A DNA stretch of 64,000 nucleotides. Source: Pseudomonas arcuscaelestis. Its GTDB lineage: Bacteria; Pseudomonadota; Gammaproteobacteria; Pseudomonadales; Pseudomonadaceae. The notes beneath the pieces are model-generated. The model did no database searches, was not told the DNA's origin, and saw nothing but the letters and a program-made list of their open reading frames with translations. Below, in pieces: positions 54,367 to 64,000 of the stretch. The first letter of the stretch is position 1. Each line of letters starts with the position of its first letter. Location of the stretch: positions 1 through 64,000 of the forward strand of contig NZ_JACOPV010000007.1 of NCBI RefSeq assembly GCF_016881005.1. Direction: 5' to 3'. The translations under genes and the position numbers were made by a program.

Positions 54367-56013
54367 CTATTTCACCGCGCCCAGATTCGCTTCACTCATG
54401 TCGAGCTCCCCCAATACCTCCCGCACCACGTCATCGCCTATCTGGTGATCACGGTGCAGCTTATACAGCTCCAGACGTTGGGCACGCAGCGCACGCAGGC
54501 GCAAACGCCGCTCCAGCAAGTCCATCTGCTCCGCTAGCGCCTGAGCTTCGGCGCTGTCGTTGTAGCTGTCCAACTGATGGCGGTATTCAGCCATCAACCT
54601 CGCCTTCAATTCCGCTGCCAATGCCGACTGTGCTGCATCCTGAGGCGCACCCGGCTCAGTCAGGTCTTCGGCTTCCAGCGCGTGAATTGCCGCCTCTGCG
54701 GTGCGCCGCCAAGCTTCTTTAGCCTCCTGACGCATGGTGTCGTCGGGGCTCTTCGCTACTCCTCGCAGCAACAAAGGCAAGGCTATGCAGGCCGAAACCA
54801 GTGACAACAGAATCACCCCGGCAGCAATGAATATCAGCAGGTCTCGCTCCGGAAAGGCCGTGCCCGCACTGATCAGCAACGGCACCGACATAACACCGGC
54901 CAAGGTCACTGCGCCACGCACGCCACCGATGGTCAACAACCAGCAGGAACGAGCATTGGGCACCAGCACCAGGTCTTCCTTGCCACGCCAGCGACGGATC
55001 ACCCCAATCAAGCGCCAAATGCTTTGCACCCAGACAAAGCGCAGAACCAGCAACACTGCGAAGATCGCTACTACATCCAGGCAACGCCACAACAAGGTTG
55101 GCCACAACGACGCTTCGTGACTGGTCACAGCCTTGATGATGTCTGGCAGCTGCAAACCCAACAACAGGAAGATCAGGCCATTGAAACTGAACTCCAACAG
55201 CGACCAGACGCTGCGATTGAGCAAGCGAGTGCTGGTCTGCCGAGGCAACAGGTCAAGCCAACTCTGCATCATGCCCGCTGCCACTGCCGAGAGTATCCCT
55301 GATGCCCCCAGGCGTTCGGCAAGTACATAAGCGGCAAACGGCAGCAACAGCATGAACACCACGTGAGTCGCCGGATCGTCCCAGCCACGGGCGATCATCC
55401 AGGCGCGCAGACGCCCTACCAACCAACTCAACGCCACACCGATGGCCAGACCGCCAAGCGCCACCAGAACAAAGGTGAAACTGGCTTCGGTCAGTGAAAA
55501 CGCGCCGGTGATGGCTGCTGCCAGGGCAAATTTGAACGTCACCAGGCCCGTTGCATCATTCATCAGCGCTTCGCCCTGGAGCATGTGCATCAAAGGGGTT
55601 GGCAGACGATCCTGGCTAATGGCCGATACCGCTACAGCATCGGTGGGCGACAGCACTGCGGCCAGGGCAAAAGCTACTGGCAATGGAATGCTCGGTAGAA
55701 TCCAGTGAATGAAGTAGCCAGCCCCGACCACCGTGAACAGCACCAGGCCCACAGCCAGCGTCAGGATCGGACCGCGCAGGCGCCAGAGGTCACGCTTGGG
55801 CATGCGCCACCCGTCAGCGAAGAGCAAGGGCGGCAGAAACAGAAACAGGAACAGTTCAGGGTCAAGCGCCACATGCAAGCCGAGTGTCGGCCAGGCAAGT
55901 AAGGCGCCAGCGCCGATCTGCACCAGCGGCAACGGCAACGGGATCACCCGGCCAACAAGTTTGGAGACACTCACCAGCATCAGCAGGATGAGAACGGTAT
56001 AGGCTGATTGCAT
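54367..56013 (-). CDS. Na+/H+ antiporter, CPA1/NhaP family
   Basis: A 548-residue inner-membrane cation/proton antiporter: about 12 hydrophobic helices over the first 410 residues and a cytoplasmic, charged, coiled-coil-like tail of about 140. The exchanger motif is visible as LSPTDAVAVSAISQDR and ALMNDATGLVTFKFALA, where the Asp residues bind the cation. The ATG at 56013 (MQSAYTVLILL) is used because the earlier in-frame start is TTG and AGGA lies nine bases before the ATG. Whether Na+ or K+ is carried cannot be told. Confidence 0.88.
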   Translation of the reverse strand: MQSAYTVLILLMLVSVSKLVGRVIPLPLPLVQIGAGALLAWPTLGLHVALDPELFLFLFLPPLLFADGWRMPKRDLWRLRGPILTLAVGLVLFTVVGAGYFIHWILPSIPLPVAFALAAVLSPTDAVAVSAISQDRLPTPLMHMLQGEALMNDATGLVTFKFALAAAITGAFSLTEASFTFVLVALGGLAIGVALSWLVGRLRAWMIARGWDDPATHVVFMLLLPFAAYVLAERLGASGILSAVAAGMMQSWLDLLPRQTSTRLLNRSVWSLLEFSFNGLIFLLLGLQLPDIIKAVTSHEASLWPTLLWRCLDVVAIFAVLLVLRFVWVQSIWRLIGVIRRWRGKEDLVLVPNARSCWLLTIGGVRGAVTLAGVMSVPLLISAGTAFPERDLLIFIAAGVILLSLVSACIALPLLLRGVAKSPDDTMRQEAKEAWRRTAEAAIHALEAEDLTEPGAPQDAAQSALAAELKARLMAEYRHQLDSYNDSAEAQALAEQMDLLERRLRLRALRAQRLELYKLHRDHQIGDDVVREVLGELDMSEANLGAVK

Positions 56014-56243
56014 ACGGCGTGTTCCTTTCAATTCAAACAGTCAACGGCGCACCATTTGCCCATTCTGGACATTGCCATTGAAACGACATAGTAGCCGTTC
56101 AGGCTGCTGACGCACCGCTGCACAAAAGTCGCAGAGGCTGCCAAAACCTGTAACACAATGCTACAAAGTGCTTCGCCAAGGCCAACCCAATTCGGCCGAC
56201 CGTGGCATAATCCTTCACCATTTTTTCCCAGGAGGGGCAAGAC

Positions 56244-56606
56244 ATGACCAAACGCGACACGCCATTGCACCTTTATGGAATCAAGGCCTGCGACACTATG
56301 AAGAAAGCCCGTACCTGGCTGGAAGACAAAGGCCTGGATTACGACTTTCACGATTACAAGAGCCAAGGCATCGACCGTGAGAGCCTGACCCGCTGGTGCA
56401 CCGAGCACGGCTGGGAAACGGTCCTCAACCGTGCCGGCACGACCTTCCGCAAGCTTGAAGACGCCCAGAAGGCCGACCTCGACCAGAACAAAGCCATCGA
56501 ATTGATGCTAGCCCAACCGTCGATGATCAAGCGCCCGGTGCTCGACCTTGGCGAACGGACCCTTGTCGGTTTCAAGCCAGACCTGTACGCGGCCGCCCTC
56601 CAGTAA
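56244..56606 (+). CDS. ArsC/Spx-family thioredoxin-fold protein (YffB)
   Basis: A 120-residue ArsC-like protein with LYGIKACDTMKKARTWL at the N-terminus. Only one active-site Cys (Cys16) is present in place of a CxxC, as in YffB, whose structure binds glutathione; the true role is unknown and arsenate reduction is not supported. The AGGAGG seven bases upstream is strong. It sits 42 bases before dapD; in E. coli the homologue is next to dapE, so both contexts point to diaminopimelate synthesis. Confidence 0.87.
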   Translation: MTKRDTPLHLYGIKACDTMKKARTWLEDKGLDYDFHDYKSQGIDRESLTRWCTEHGWETVLNRAGTTFRKLEDAQKADLDQNKAIELMLAQPSMIKRPVLDLGERTLVGFKPDLYAAALQ

Positions 56607-56648
56607 CACGGCGCCACGCTTTCACTCTAATTCGCAAGAGGTAACTGC

Positions 56649-57683
56649 ATGTCCACTACTCTGTTCAGCCTGGCCTTCGGTGTCGGCACCCAAAACCGTC
56701 AAGGCGCCTGGCTGGAAGTTTTCTACGCCCAACCATTGATCAACCCGAGCGCCGAACTGGTCGCCGCGATCACCCCCGTGCTGGGCTACGAAGGCGGCAA
56801 CCAGGCCATCGCTTTCAGCAACACCCAGGCAGCACAGTTGGCTGACGCCCTCAAGGGTGTCGACGCTGCCCAGGCGGCCCTCCTGACCCGCCTTGCCGAA
56901 AGCAACAAACCCCTGGTCGCCACGGTATTGGCAGAAGATGCTGCCTTGACCTCGACACCAGAAGCGTACCTTAAGCTGCATCTGCTTTCGCATCGCCTGG
57001 TCAAACCTCACGGCCTGAGCCTGGCTGGCATCTTCCCGTTGCTGCCTAACGTGGCCTGGACCAGCCAGGGCGCAGTGGACCTCGCCGAACTGGCCGGGCA
57101 ACAACTGGAAGCGCGCCTGAAAGGCGAGCTGCTGGAAGTGTTCTCGGTAGACAAGTTCCCGAAAATGACCGACTACGTGGTGCCAGCTGGCGTTCGCATC
57201 GCCGACAGCGCCCGCGTGCGCCTGGGTGCCTACATCGGCGAAGGCACTACCATCATGCACGAAGGCTTCGTCAACTTTAATGCCGGCACCGAAGGCCCAG
57301 GCATGATCGAAGGCCGCGTCTCGGCTGGCGTATTCGTCGGCAAGGGTTCGGACCTCGGTGGTGGCTGCTCGACCATGGGCACCCTGTCAGGCGGCGGCAA
57401 CATTGTGATCAAAGTCGGCGAAGGCTGCCTGATCGGCGCAAACGCCGGTATCGGCATTCCGCTGGGCGACCGCAACACCGTTGAAGCCGGCCTGTACATC
57501 ACTGCCGGAACCAAGGTGAACCTGCTGGACGAGAACAACCAACTGGTCAAGGTCGTCAAGGCCCGTGATCTGGCTGGCCAGACCGACCTGCTGTTCCGTC
57601 GCAACTCGCTGAACGGCGCCGTAGAGTGCAAAACCCACAAGTCGGCCATCGAGCTGAACGAAGCGCTGCACGCTCACAACTAA
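56649..57683 (+). CDS. dapD: 2,3,4,5-tetrahydropyridine-2,6-dicarboxylate N-succinyltransferase
   Basis: A 344-residue hexapeptide acyltransferase that succinylates tetrahydrodipicolinate from succinyl-CoA in the lysine/diaminopimelate pathway. It is the long form found in pseudomonads (about 344 versus 274 residues in E. coli), with an extra N-terminal domain. The beta-helix is seen as repeats around residues 185-300, with DLGGGCSTMGTLSGGGN in the core. Confidence 0.94.
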   Translation: MSTTLFSLAFGVGTQNRQGAWLEVFYAQPLINPSAELVAAITPVLGYEGGNQAIAFSNTQAAQLADALKGVDAAQAALLTRLAESNKPLVATVLAEDAALTSTPEAYLKLHLLSHRLVKPHGLSLAGIFPLLPNVAWTSQGAVDLAELAGQQLEARLKGELLEVFSVDKFPKMTDYVVPAGVRIADSARVRLGAYIGEGTTIMHEGFVNFNAGTEGPGMIEGRVSAGVFVGKGSDLGGGCSTMGTLSGGGNIVIKVGEGCLIGANAGIGIPLGDRNTVEAGLYITAGTKVNLLDENNQLVKVVKARDLAGQTDLLFRRNSLNGAVECKTHKSAIELNEALHAHN

Positions 57684-57691
57684 GTGGTACC

Positions 57692-57724
57692 ATCGGGTCT
57701 GGCCTAACGCCAGGCCCGATTTTC
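57692..57724 (+). terminator. dapD terminator
   Basis: ATCGGGTCTGGC and GCCAGGCCCGAT (57692-57703 and 57709-57720) pair over 12 positions with one G-T, followed by TTTT, nine bases after the dapD stop. Confidence 0.88.
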
Positions 57725-57737
57725 AGGTCCGACCATC

Positions 57738-58943
57738 ATGTTCCAGCCTTCCCCTTGGCGCGCTGATTTTCCAGCCATCGCCGCTCTGCAGCGCCAGCAC
57801 CAGACCTACCTGGACAACGCTGCTACCACACAAAAACCGCAGAATCTGCTCGATGCCTTGAGCCATTATTACGGCCATGGTGCTGCCAATGTGCACCGTG
57901 CCCAACACCTTCCAGGCGCCCTCGCTACCCAGGCGTTTGAACGAAGCCGGGAAAAAGTTGCAGGTTGGCTGAATGCCAGCGATGCACAACAAATCATTTT
58001 CACCCACGGCGCCACATCAGCGTTGAACCTGTTGGCCTACGGCCTGGAAAGTGGGTTTGAAAGTGGGGATGAAATCGCCATCAGTGCGCTTGAGCACCAT
58101 GCCAACCTATTGCCGTGGCAACAATTGGCTCATCGCCGTGGACTCAAGCTGGTCGTTCTACCCCTGGACAGCCGAGGCCTGATTGATCTTGAAGTCGCGC
58201 TGCAATTGATCGGCCCGCGCACCCGGCTGTTGGCAGTCAGCCAACTGTCCAACGTGCTTGGCGCCTGGCAGCCACTTGCCCCGCTGTTGGCCCACGCCCG
58301 CGCGCAAGGGACGTTGACCGTCGTCGACGGCGCCCAGGGCGTGGTCCATGCTCGCCAGGACGTGCAACAGCTCGGTTGCGATTTCTATGTATTCTCCAGC
58401 CACAAACTCTACGGTCCAGACGGGGTTGGCGTGCTCTACGGCCGCAGCGAAGCACTGGCCCGCCTGAGACATTGGCAGTACGGTGGCGAGATGGTCCACG
58501 TGGCCGACTACCAGAGCGCCAGCTTCCGCCCGGCGCCTCTGGGCTTCGAGGCCGGCACGCCGCCAATTGCCGGTGTCATCGGCCTGGGTGCCAGCCTGGA
58601 CTACCTTGCAGGGCTCGATGCCACTGCGGTTTGCGCACACGAAGCCGGCCTGCACCGCAGTCTATTGCGCGGATTGAATGATCGCGAAGGCATCCGTGTG
58701 TTGGGTCAACCACAGCTAGCCCTGGCCAGCTTTGTGGTCGAAGGTGTCCACAACGCCGACCTTGCGCACATGCTGACCGAACAGGGGATCGCCGTACGCG
58801 CCGGGCATCACTGCGCCATGCCGCTGCTCAAGTCCCTGGGCCTGGACGGCGCTATTCGCGTATCGCTGGCCTTGTACAACGACTCAGACGACCTACAGCG
58901 CTTCTTCGAGGCACTGGATCAAGCCCTGGAGCTGCTGCAATGA
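57738..58943 (+). CDS. csdA: Cysteine desulfurase CsdA
   Basis: A 401-residue group II (SufS/CsdA-type) PLP enzyme that takes sulfur from cysteine as a persulfide. The PLP lysine is in YVFSSHKLYGPDGVGVLYG and the active Cys in VRAGHHCAMPLL near residue 358. It overlaps csdE by four bases (ATGA). A TcdA (CsdL) gene lies on the other side, forming the csdA-csdE-csdL set known from E. coli. Confidence 0.94.
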   Translation: MFQPSPWRADFPAIAALQRQHQTYLDNAATTQKPQNLLDALSHYYGHGAANVHRAQHLPGALATQAFERSREKVAGWLNASDAQQIIFTHGATSALNLLAYGLESGFESGDEIAISALEHHANLLPWQQLAHRRGLKLVVLPLDSRGLIDLEVALQLIGPRTRLLAVSQLSNVLGAWQPLAPLLAHARAQGTLTVVDGAQGVVHARQDVQQLGCDFYVFSSHKLYGPDGVGVLYGRSEALARLRHWQYGGEMVHVADYQSASFRPAPLGFEAGTPPIAGVIGLGASLDYLAGLDATAVCAHEAGLHRSLLRGLNDREGIRVLGQPQLALASFVVEGVHNADLAHMLTEQGIAVRAGHHCAMPLLKSLGLDGAIRVSLALYNDSDDLQRFFEALDQALELLQ

Positions 58944-59350
58944 AGCTGTCCGACAATGCACAGAATGCGCTGCTCAGCTTCGAGCAAGCGACTGGCTGGG
59001 AGCAGCGCGCGCGCTTGCTGATGCAATGGGGCGAGCGCCTGGCGCCGTTGAGCGATGCGCAAAAGTCAGAATCCAACCGGGTTCATGGCTGTGAAAGCCA
59101 GGTCTGGCTGGTTGCCGAACAAGAGGATGGGCTTTGGCGCTTCAAAGGTGCCAGCGATGCCCGAATCATCCGCGGGCTGCTGGCGCTGCTGCTGGTACGG
59201 GTAGAGGGGTTGACCAATGCCGAGCTGCAACAACTCGACCTGCCCGGCTGGTTCAACCAGCTAGGACTCGGGCGCCAGCTTTCCCCTTCGCGCAGCAACG
59301 GCCTGAATGCCGTGCTGCAGCGTATGGCTCAGCTTGCCGCTGGCAACTGA
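58940..59350 (+). CDS. csdE: Sulfur acceptor protein CsdE (SufE family)
   Basis: A 136-residue SufE-fold protein that accepts persulfide sulfur from CsdA. The receiving Cys is in SNRVHGCESQVWLV near residue 51. Directly coupled to csdA. The last 22 bases overlap the end of tcdA on the opposite strand. Confidence 0.93.
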   Translation: MKLSDNAQNALLSFEQATGWEQRARLLMQWGERLAPLSDAQKSESNRVHGCESQVWLVAEQEDGLWRFKGASDARIIRGLLALLLVRVEGLTNAELQQLDLPGWFNQLGLGRQLSPSRSNGLNAVLQRMAQLAAGN

Positions 59351-60150
59351 GCCTGACGCTCACTTGGGCGACGTGCACCCGCTACCAATTTTTCCACCGC
59401 CTTGCTGGCGGCAACCATGCCAAACGTCGCCGTGACCATCATCACGGCACCGAAGCCGCCCGAACAATCGAGTTTGACCCCTTCACCGACAAAGCTCTTC
59501 TGCAGGCACACGCTGCCGTCACCCTTGGGATAGCGCAGTTGCTCGGTGGAAAACACGCAGGGCACACTGTAGTTGCGGGTGACCGTGCGCGAAAAGCCAT
59601 AGTCGCGACGCAAGGTTGAACGCACTCGCGACGCCAGCGGGTCGTTGAAGGTCTTGTTCAGGTCAGCGACGCGGATCTGGGTAGGATCTATCTGCCCACC
59701 GGCACCACCGGTGCTGATAATGGTGACCTTGTGGCGCTTGCACCAACCAATGAGCGCAGCCTTGGCCATGACACTATCGATACAATCGATCACACAGTCG
59801 ATGTGCTCGCCGATGTATTCAGGGAGGGTTTCCTTGGTCACGAAATCAACCACCGCATGTACCTTGCACGCCGGGTTGATCGCGCGCAGCCGCTCTGCCA
59901 TGACCTCAGCCTTGGCGCGACCAATGTTGCCTTCCTGGGCGTGCAACTGACGATTGGTGTTGCTGACGCAAACATCATCGAGGTCGAACAGCGATATTTC
60001 CCCCACACCGCTTCGCGCCATGGCTTCAGCTGCCCAGGAGCCAACACCGCCGATACCGACGATAGCCACATGGGCCTCGCGCAGGCGCTGCAGACCGTTG
60101 TCTCCGTATAACCGGGCAACACCGGCAAAGCGTGGATCATCTGTACTCAT
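59329..60150 (-). CDS. tcdA: tRNA cyclic N6-threonylcarbamoyladenosine(37) synthase TcdA
   Basis: A 273-residue E1/MoeB-like enzyme (CsdL) that dehydrates t6A37 in tRNA to the cyclic form with ATP. The nucleotide-binding GIGGVGSWAAEAMARSGVG is near residue 30 and FDLDDVCVSNTNRQLHA follows. It works with the CsdA-CsdE sulfur relay. The ATG at 60150 is used because the start two codons earlier is TTG. The first strand of this pathway, m6t6A, is made by TrmO at the left end of the window. Confidence 0.93.
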   Translation of the reverse strand: MSTDDPRFAGVARLYGDNGLQRLREAHVAIVGIGGVGSWAAEAMARSGVGEISLFDLDDVCVSNTNRQLHAQEGNIGRAKAEVMAERLRAINPACKVHAVVDFVTKETLPEYIGEHIDCVIDCIDSVMAKAALIGWCKRHKVTIISTGGAGGQIDPTQIRVADLNKTFNDPLASRVRSTLRRDYGFSRTVTRNYSVPCVFSTEQLRYPKGDGSVCLQKSFVGEGVKLDCSGGFGAVMMVTATFGMVAASKAVEKLVAGARRPSERQAQLPAAS

Positions 60151-60437
60151 GGCCAAACCCCGAAAAACCGGCGCGCATTATAGGCCTCTTGAAGCCTGAT
60201 GCCATCCCGCATCGGACCAGTCGCCATGGGCACATTGGGAAGTCAGCGGTATTCCTGCTTTAATGTGCCAGGCAATCCCTGGTCCAGGACGACAACAGCA
60301 CGGGCCGCAGAACTTCAACGTTTGAAGTCTATCTAACCTACAGCGCCCACCTGTGCCTTCACAGCATAGGCGCTCGTATAGCAGGAATAGCGCCATGTGG
60401 CGCTCGCCCGTTCCACCTTTCGGAACCCGAACTATCT
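60151..60437 (+). promoter_or_regulatory. ndvB upstream region with tandem dyads
   Basis: No gene in 287 bases. Three inverted repeats stand in line: ACTTCAA-CGT-TTGAAGT (60312-60328), AGCGCCA-TG-TGGCGCT (60389-60404) and GTTCC-7-GGAAC (60410-60426). The first looks like an operator; the last two would form leader stem-loops if transcription starts upstream of 60389. The ndvB ATG has only a distant GGAA, 12 bases away, which lies in the third stem. Confidence 0.5.
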
Positions 60438-63029
60438 ATGTCATCGCGTAAATTTGGTATCAACCTGGTAATAGTCATGGCCATCGCCGCGCTATTCACC
60501 GGGTTCTGGGCGCTGATCAACCGCCCGGTTTCCGCACCCAACTGGCCGGAGCAGATTTCCGGTTTCTCCTACTCGCCGTTTCGCCTGGGAGAAAGCCCAC
60601 AGAAAGGCCAGTACCCTACTGAAGACGAACTGCGCCAGGATCTGGAACAGCTTAGCAAGCTGACCGACAGTATTCGTATTTATACCGTTGAAGGCACCCA
60701 GGCTGAAATTCCGCGCCTGGCCGAAGAGTTCGGCCTGCGGGTATCGCTCGGCGTGTGGATCAGTCCGGACCTCGAGCGCAATGAGCGGGAAATACAGAAA
60801 GCCATCGAACTGGCCAACAGCTCGCGCAGTGTTGTGCGAGTGATGGTCGGTAACGAAGCCCTGTTCCGTGAGGAAATCACCCCTGAGGCATTGATTCAGT
60901 ACCTGGATCGCGTGCGTGCGGCGGTGAAGGTACCGGTGACCACCAGTGAGCAGTGGCATATCTGGAAAGAACACCCGGAACTGGCCAAACACGTTGACCT
61001 GATTGCCGCGCACATCCTGCCGTACTGGGAGTTCATCCCGATGAAGGAGGCCGGCCAATTCGTGCTCGACCGTGCCCGCGACCTCAAGCAACAGTTCCCG
61101 CGTAAACCACTTCTGCTCTCGGAAGTCGGCTGGCCAAGCAACGGCCGTATGCGTGGCGGCGCCGACGCAACCCAGGCTGACCAGGCCATTTACCTGCGCA
61201 CCCTGGTCAACAAGCTCAACCGCCAGGGCTACAACTACTTCGTCATCGAGGCCTATGACCAGCCGTGGAAGGCCAGCGATGAGGGTTCTGTTGGCGCCTA
61301 CTGGGGCGTGTTCAACGCCGCTCGCCAACAAAAATTCAACTTCGAAGGGCCGGTAGTGGCCATTCCGCAGTGGCGGGTCTTGGCCGTCGGTTCAGTGGTG
61401 TTGGCGATGCTGTCGTTGACCTTGCTGCTGATCGACGGCTCGGCTCTGCGACAGCGTGGTCGTACCTTCCTGACCTTCATCGCCTTTCTCTGTGGGTCGG
61501 TGCTGGTGTGGATCGGCTACGACTACAGCCAGCAATACAGCACCTGGTTCAGTCTGACGGTAGGCTTTTTGCTGGCGCTCGGTGCGCTGGGGGTATTCAT
61601 TGTATTGCTGACCGAGGCCCATGAACTGGCCGAAGCCGTGTGGATTCACAAACGGCGGCGGGAGTTCCTACCCGTTCAGGCCGACAGCGCGTACCGACCG
61701 AAAGTCTCAGTGCATGTACCGTGCTACAACGAGCCACCAGAGATGGTCAAACAGACCCTCAATGCCCTGGCAGCACTGGATTACCCGGATTACGAAGTGT
61801 TGATCATCGACAACAACACCAAGGACCCGGCAGTTTGGGAGCCGATCAAGGCGCACTGTGAAATGCTCGGTGAGCGCTTCAAGTTTTTCCACGTAGCGCC
61901 CCTGGCCGGCTTCAAAGGTGGCGCACTGAATTACCTGATCCCGCACACCGCTAAGGATGCCGAGGTGATCGCAGTGATCGACTCCGATTACTGTGTGGAC
62001 CGCAACTGGCTCAAGCACATGGTGCCGCATTTCGCCGACCCGAAAATCGCCGTGGTGCAGTCGCCACAGGACTACCGCGACCAGAACGAAAGCACCTTCA
62101 AGAAGCTGTGCTACAGCGAGTACAAGGGCTTCTTCCATATTGGCATGGTGACCCGCAATGATCGTGACGCGATCATCCAGCACGGCACCATGACCATGAC
62201 CCGGCGCTCGGTGCTTGAAGAACTGGGCTGGGCCGACTGGTGCATTTGTGAAGACGCTGAACTGGGCCTGCGGGTGTTCGAGAAAGGCTATTCGGCAGCC
62301 TACTCCCATGAGAGTTATGGCAAAGGCCTGATGCCGGACACTTTCATCGACTTCAAGAAGCAGCGCTTCCGCTGGGCCTATGGCGCCATCCAGATCATCA
62401 AGCGCCATGCTGCCAGCCTGTTGCGCGGCAAGGACTCGGAGCTCACCCGTGGGCAGCGCTACCACTTCCTCGCAGGTTGGTTGCCGTGGATTGCCGACGG
62501 CATGAACATCTTCTTTACCGTCGGTGCGTTGCTCTGGTCTGCTGCGATGATCATCGTGCCGCAACGGGTCGACCCACCGTTGCTGATTTTCGCTATTCCG
62601 CCCCTGGCACTGTTTGTGTTCAAGGTCGGCAAGATCGTGTTCCTTTACCGCCGCGCGGTCGGGGTCAACCTCAAGGACGCCTTCGCTGCGGCCCTGGCCG
62701 GTCTGGCGTTATCGCACACCATTGCCAAAGCCGTGCTCTACGGTTTCTTCACCAGCAGTATTCCGTTCTTCCGCACGCCCAAGAACGCCGACAGCCATGG
62801 CTTGCTGGTGGCACTCTCCGAGGCCCGGGAAGAATTGTTCATCATGCTGCTGCTGTGGGGGGCCGCTGCCGGGATTTACCTGGTCCAGGGACTGCCGAGC
62901 AATGACATGCGCTTCTGGGTGACCATGCTGCTGGTGCAGTCGCTGCCCTACCTGGCGGCGCTGATCATGGCCATGCTGTCGTCACTGCCCAAGCCGCTGA
63001 GTGCTGCCCAGCCAGCCCAAGCTTCCTGA
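60438..63029 (+). CDS. ndvB: Cyclic/periplasmic beta-glucan synthase NdvB-like (GH17-GT2 fusion)
   Basis: An 863-residue inner-membrane protein. After an N-terminal signal anchor comes a periplasmic GH17-like domain (about residues 40-300) with both catalytic glutamates in VGNEALF and LLSEVGWPSNG, acting as a glucan transglycosylase. Then three membrane helices, a cytoplasmic GT2 glucosyltransferase (VHVPCYNEPPE, IDSDY, CEDAELG, QRFRW) and four C-terminal helices. This layout and the dapE neighbour match P. aeruginosa NdvB (PA1163), which makes cyclic beta-1,3-glucans implicated in osmoadaptation and biofilm antibiotic tolerance. Length agrees with that family. Confidence 0.9.
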   Translation: MSSRKFGINLVIVMAIAALFTGFWALINRPVSAPNWPEQISGFSYSPFRLGESPQKGQYPTEDELRQDLEQLSKLTDSIRIYTVEGTQAEIPRLAEEFGLRVSLGVWISPDLERNEREIQKAIELANSSRSVVRVMVGNEALFREEITPEALIQYLDRVRAAVKVPVTTSEQWHIWKEHPELAKHVDLIAAHILPYWEFIPMKEAGQFVLDRARDLKQQFPRKPLLLSEVGWPSNGRMRGGADATQADQAIYLRTLVNKLNRQGYNYFVIEAYDQPWKASDEGSVGAYWGVFNAARQQKFNFEGPVVAIPQWRVLAVGSVVLAMLSLTLLLIDGSALRQRGRTFLTFIAFLCGSVLVWIGYDYSQQYSTWFSLTVGFLLALGALGVFIVLLTEAHELAEAVWIHKRRREFLPVQADSAYRPKVSVHVPCYNEPPEMVKQTLNALAALDYPDYEVLIIDNNTKDPAVWEPIKAHCEMLGERFKFFHVAPLAGFKGGALNYLIPHTAKDAEVIAVIDSDYCVDRNWLKHMVPHFADPKIAVVQSPQDYRDQNESTFKKLCYSEYKGFFHIGMVTRNDRDAIIQHGTMTMTRRSVLEELGWADWCICEDAELGLRVFEKGYSAAYSHESYGKGLMPDTFIDFKKQRFRWAYGAIQIIKRHAASLLRGKDSELTRGQRYHFLAGWLPWIADGMNIFFTVGALLWSAAMIIVPQRVDPPLLIFAIPPLALFVFKVGKIVFLYRRAVGVNLKDAFAAALAGLALSHTIAKAVLYGFFTSSIPFFRTPKNADSHGLLVALSEAREELFIMLLLWGAAAGIYLVQGLPSNDMRFWVTMLLVQSLPYLAALIMAMLSSLPKPLSAAQPAQAS

Positions 63030-63040
63030 CGCACCCCGGT

Positions 63041-64000
<960 letters not shown>

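Noticed and set aside
56244..56606. Arsenate reductase
   Set aside because: The protein has a single Cys motif of the YffB/Spx type and no ars genes nearby.

Overview
The window is a stretch of core chromosome from a gamma-proteobacterium of the genus Pseudomonas, most likely the P. putida / P. fluorescens lineage. The gene order follows the conserved Pseudomonas block fpr-finR ... recA-mutS-fdxA-rsmZ-rpoS ... eno-pyrG-dnaE-lpx-bamA-dxr-frr-tsf-rpsB // map-glnD-dapC ... dapD-csdA // ndvB-dapE. Species-level placement is inference from recalled gene order and from an RsmZ sequence of the fluorescens/putida type. No tRNA, rRNA, CRISPR array, prophage or secondary-metabolite cluster was seen. 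The only mobile DNA is the last 142 bases of an IS3-family insertion sequence at the left edge.

Layout. 1-142: IS end. 180-2702 (+): GNAT acetyltransferase, an S4-domain protein related to pseudouridine synthases that has lost its catalytic motifs, a DUF1456/YehS protein and TrmO. 2817-9088: ferredoxin-NADP reductase with its divergent regulator FinR, diacylglycerol kinase, the response regulator ErdR, the tRNA modification enzyme TapT, a small secreted protein of the PA3611 family, a ribbon-helix-helix protein and a LOG-family nucleosidase with a hairpin-rich upstream region. 9101-14654: the DNA repair block recX-recA-pncC (minus) and mutS (plus), then fdxA and the regulatory RNA RsmZ. 15034-22193 (minus): rpoS-nlpD-pcm-surE-truD-ispF and the formaldehyde detoxification pair fghA-adhC, with gfnR divergent. 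23240-49147 (minus): a 26 kb run of essential genes covering isoprenoids (ispD, dxr, uppS), division (ftsB), glycolysis (eno), KDO/lipid A (kdsA, lpxA, lpxB, lpxD), nucleotides (pyrG, pyrH), fatty acids and phospholipids (accA, fabZ, cdsA), replication (dnaE, rnhB), outer-membrane assembly (bamA, skp), envelope-stress proteolysis (rseP) and translation (tilS, frr, tsf, rpsB). 49582-64000: map-glnD-dapC, a cation/proton antiporter, yffB-dapD-csdA-csdE, tcdA, ndvB and the start of dapE, which runs off the right edge.

How the genes work together. Many neighbours overlap by 1-4 bases (ATGA, GTGA or TAATG junctions), as at ispD/ftsB, truD/ispF, surE/truD, lpxA/fabZ, dxr/cdsA/uppS, frr/pyrH and csdA/csdE, which points to translational coupling in operons. 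Two themes recur: tRNA modification (TrmO, TapT, TruD, TilS, TcdA) and diaminopimelate/peptidoglycan precursor synthesis (dapC, dapD, dapE).

No clearly new biological system was found. The items most worth a second look are non-coding structure and degenerate enzymes: the catalytically empty RluF-like protein, a cluster of four consecutive hairpins upstream of the LOG gene, a terminator that abuts the ispF start codon, a probable leaderless finR transcript, a twin palindrome upstream of erdR, and tandem dyads upstream of ndvB.
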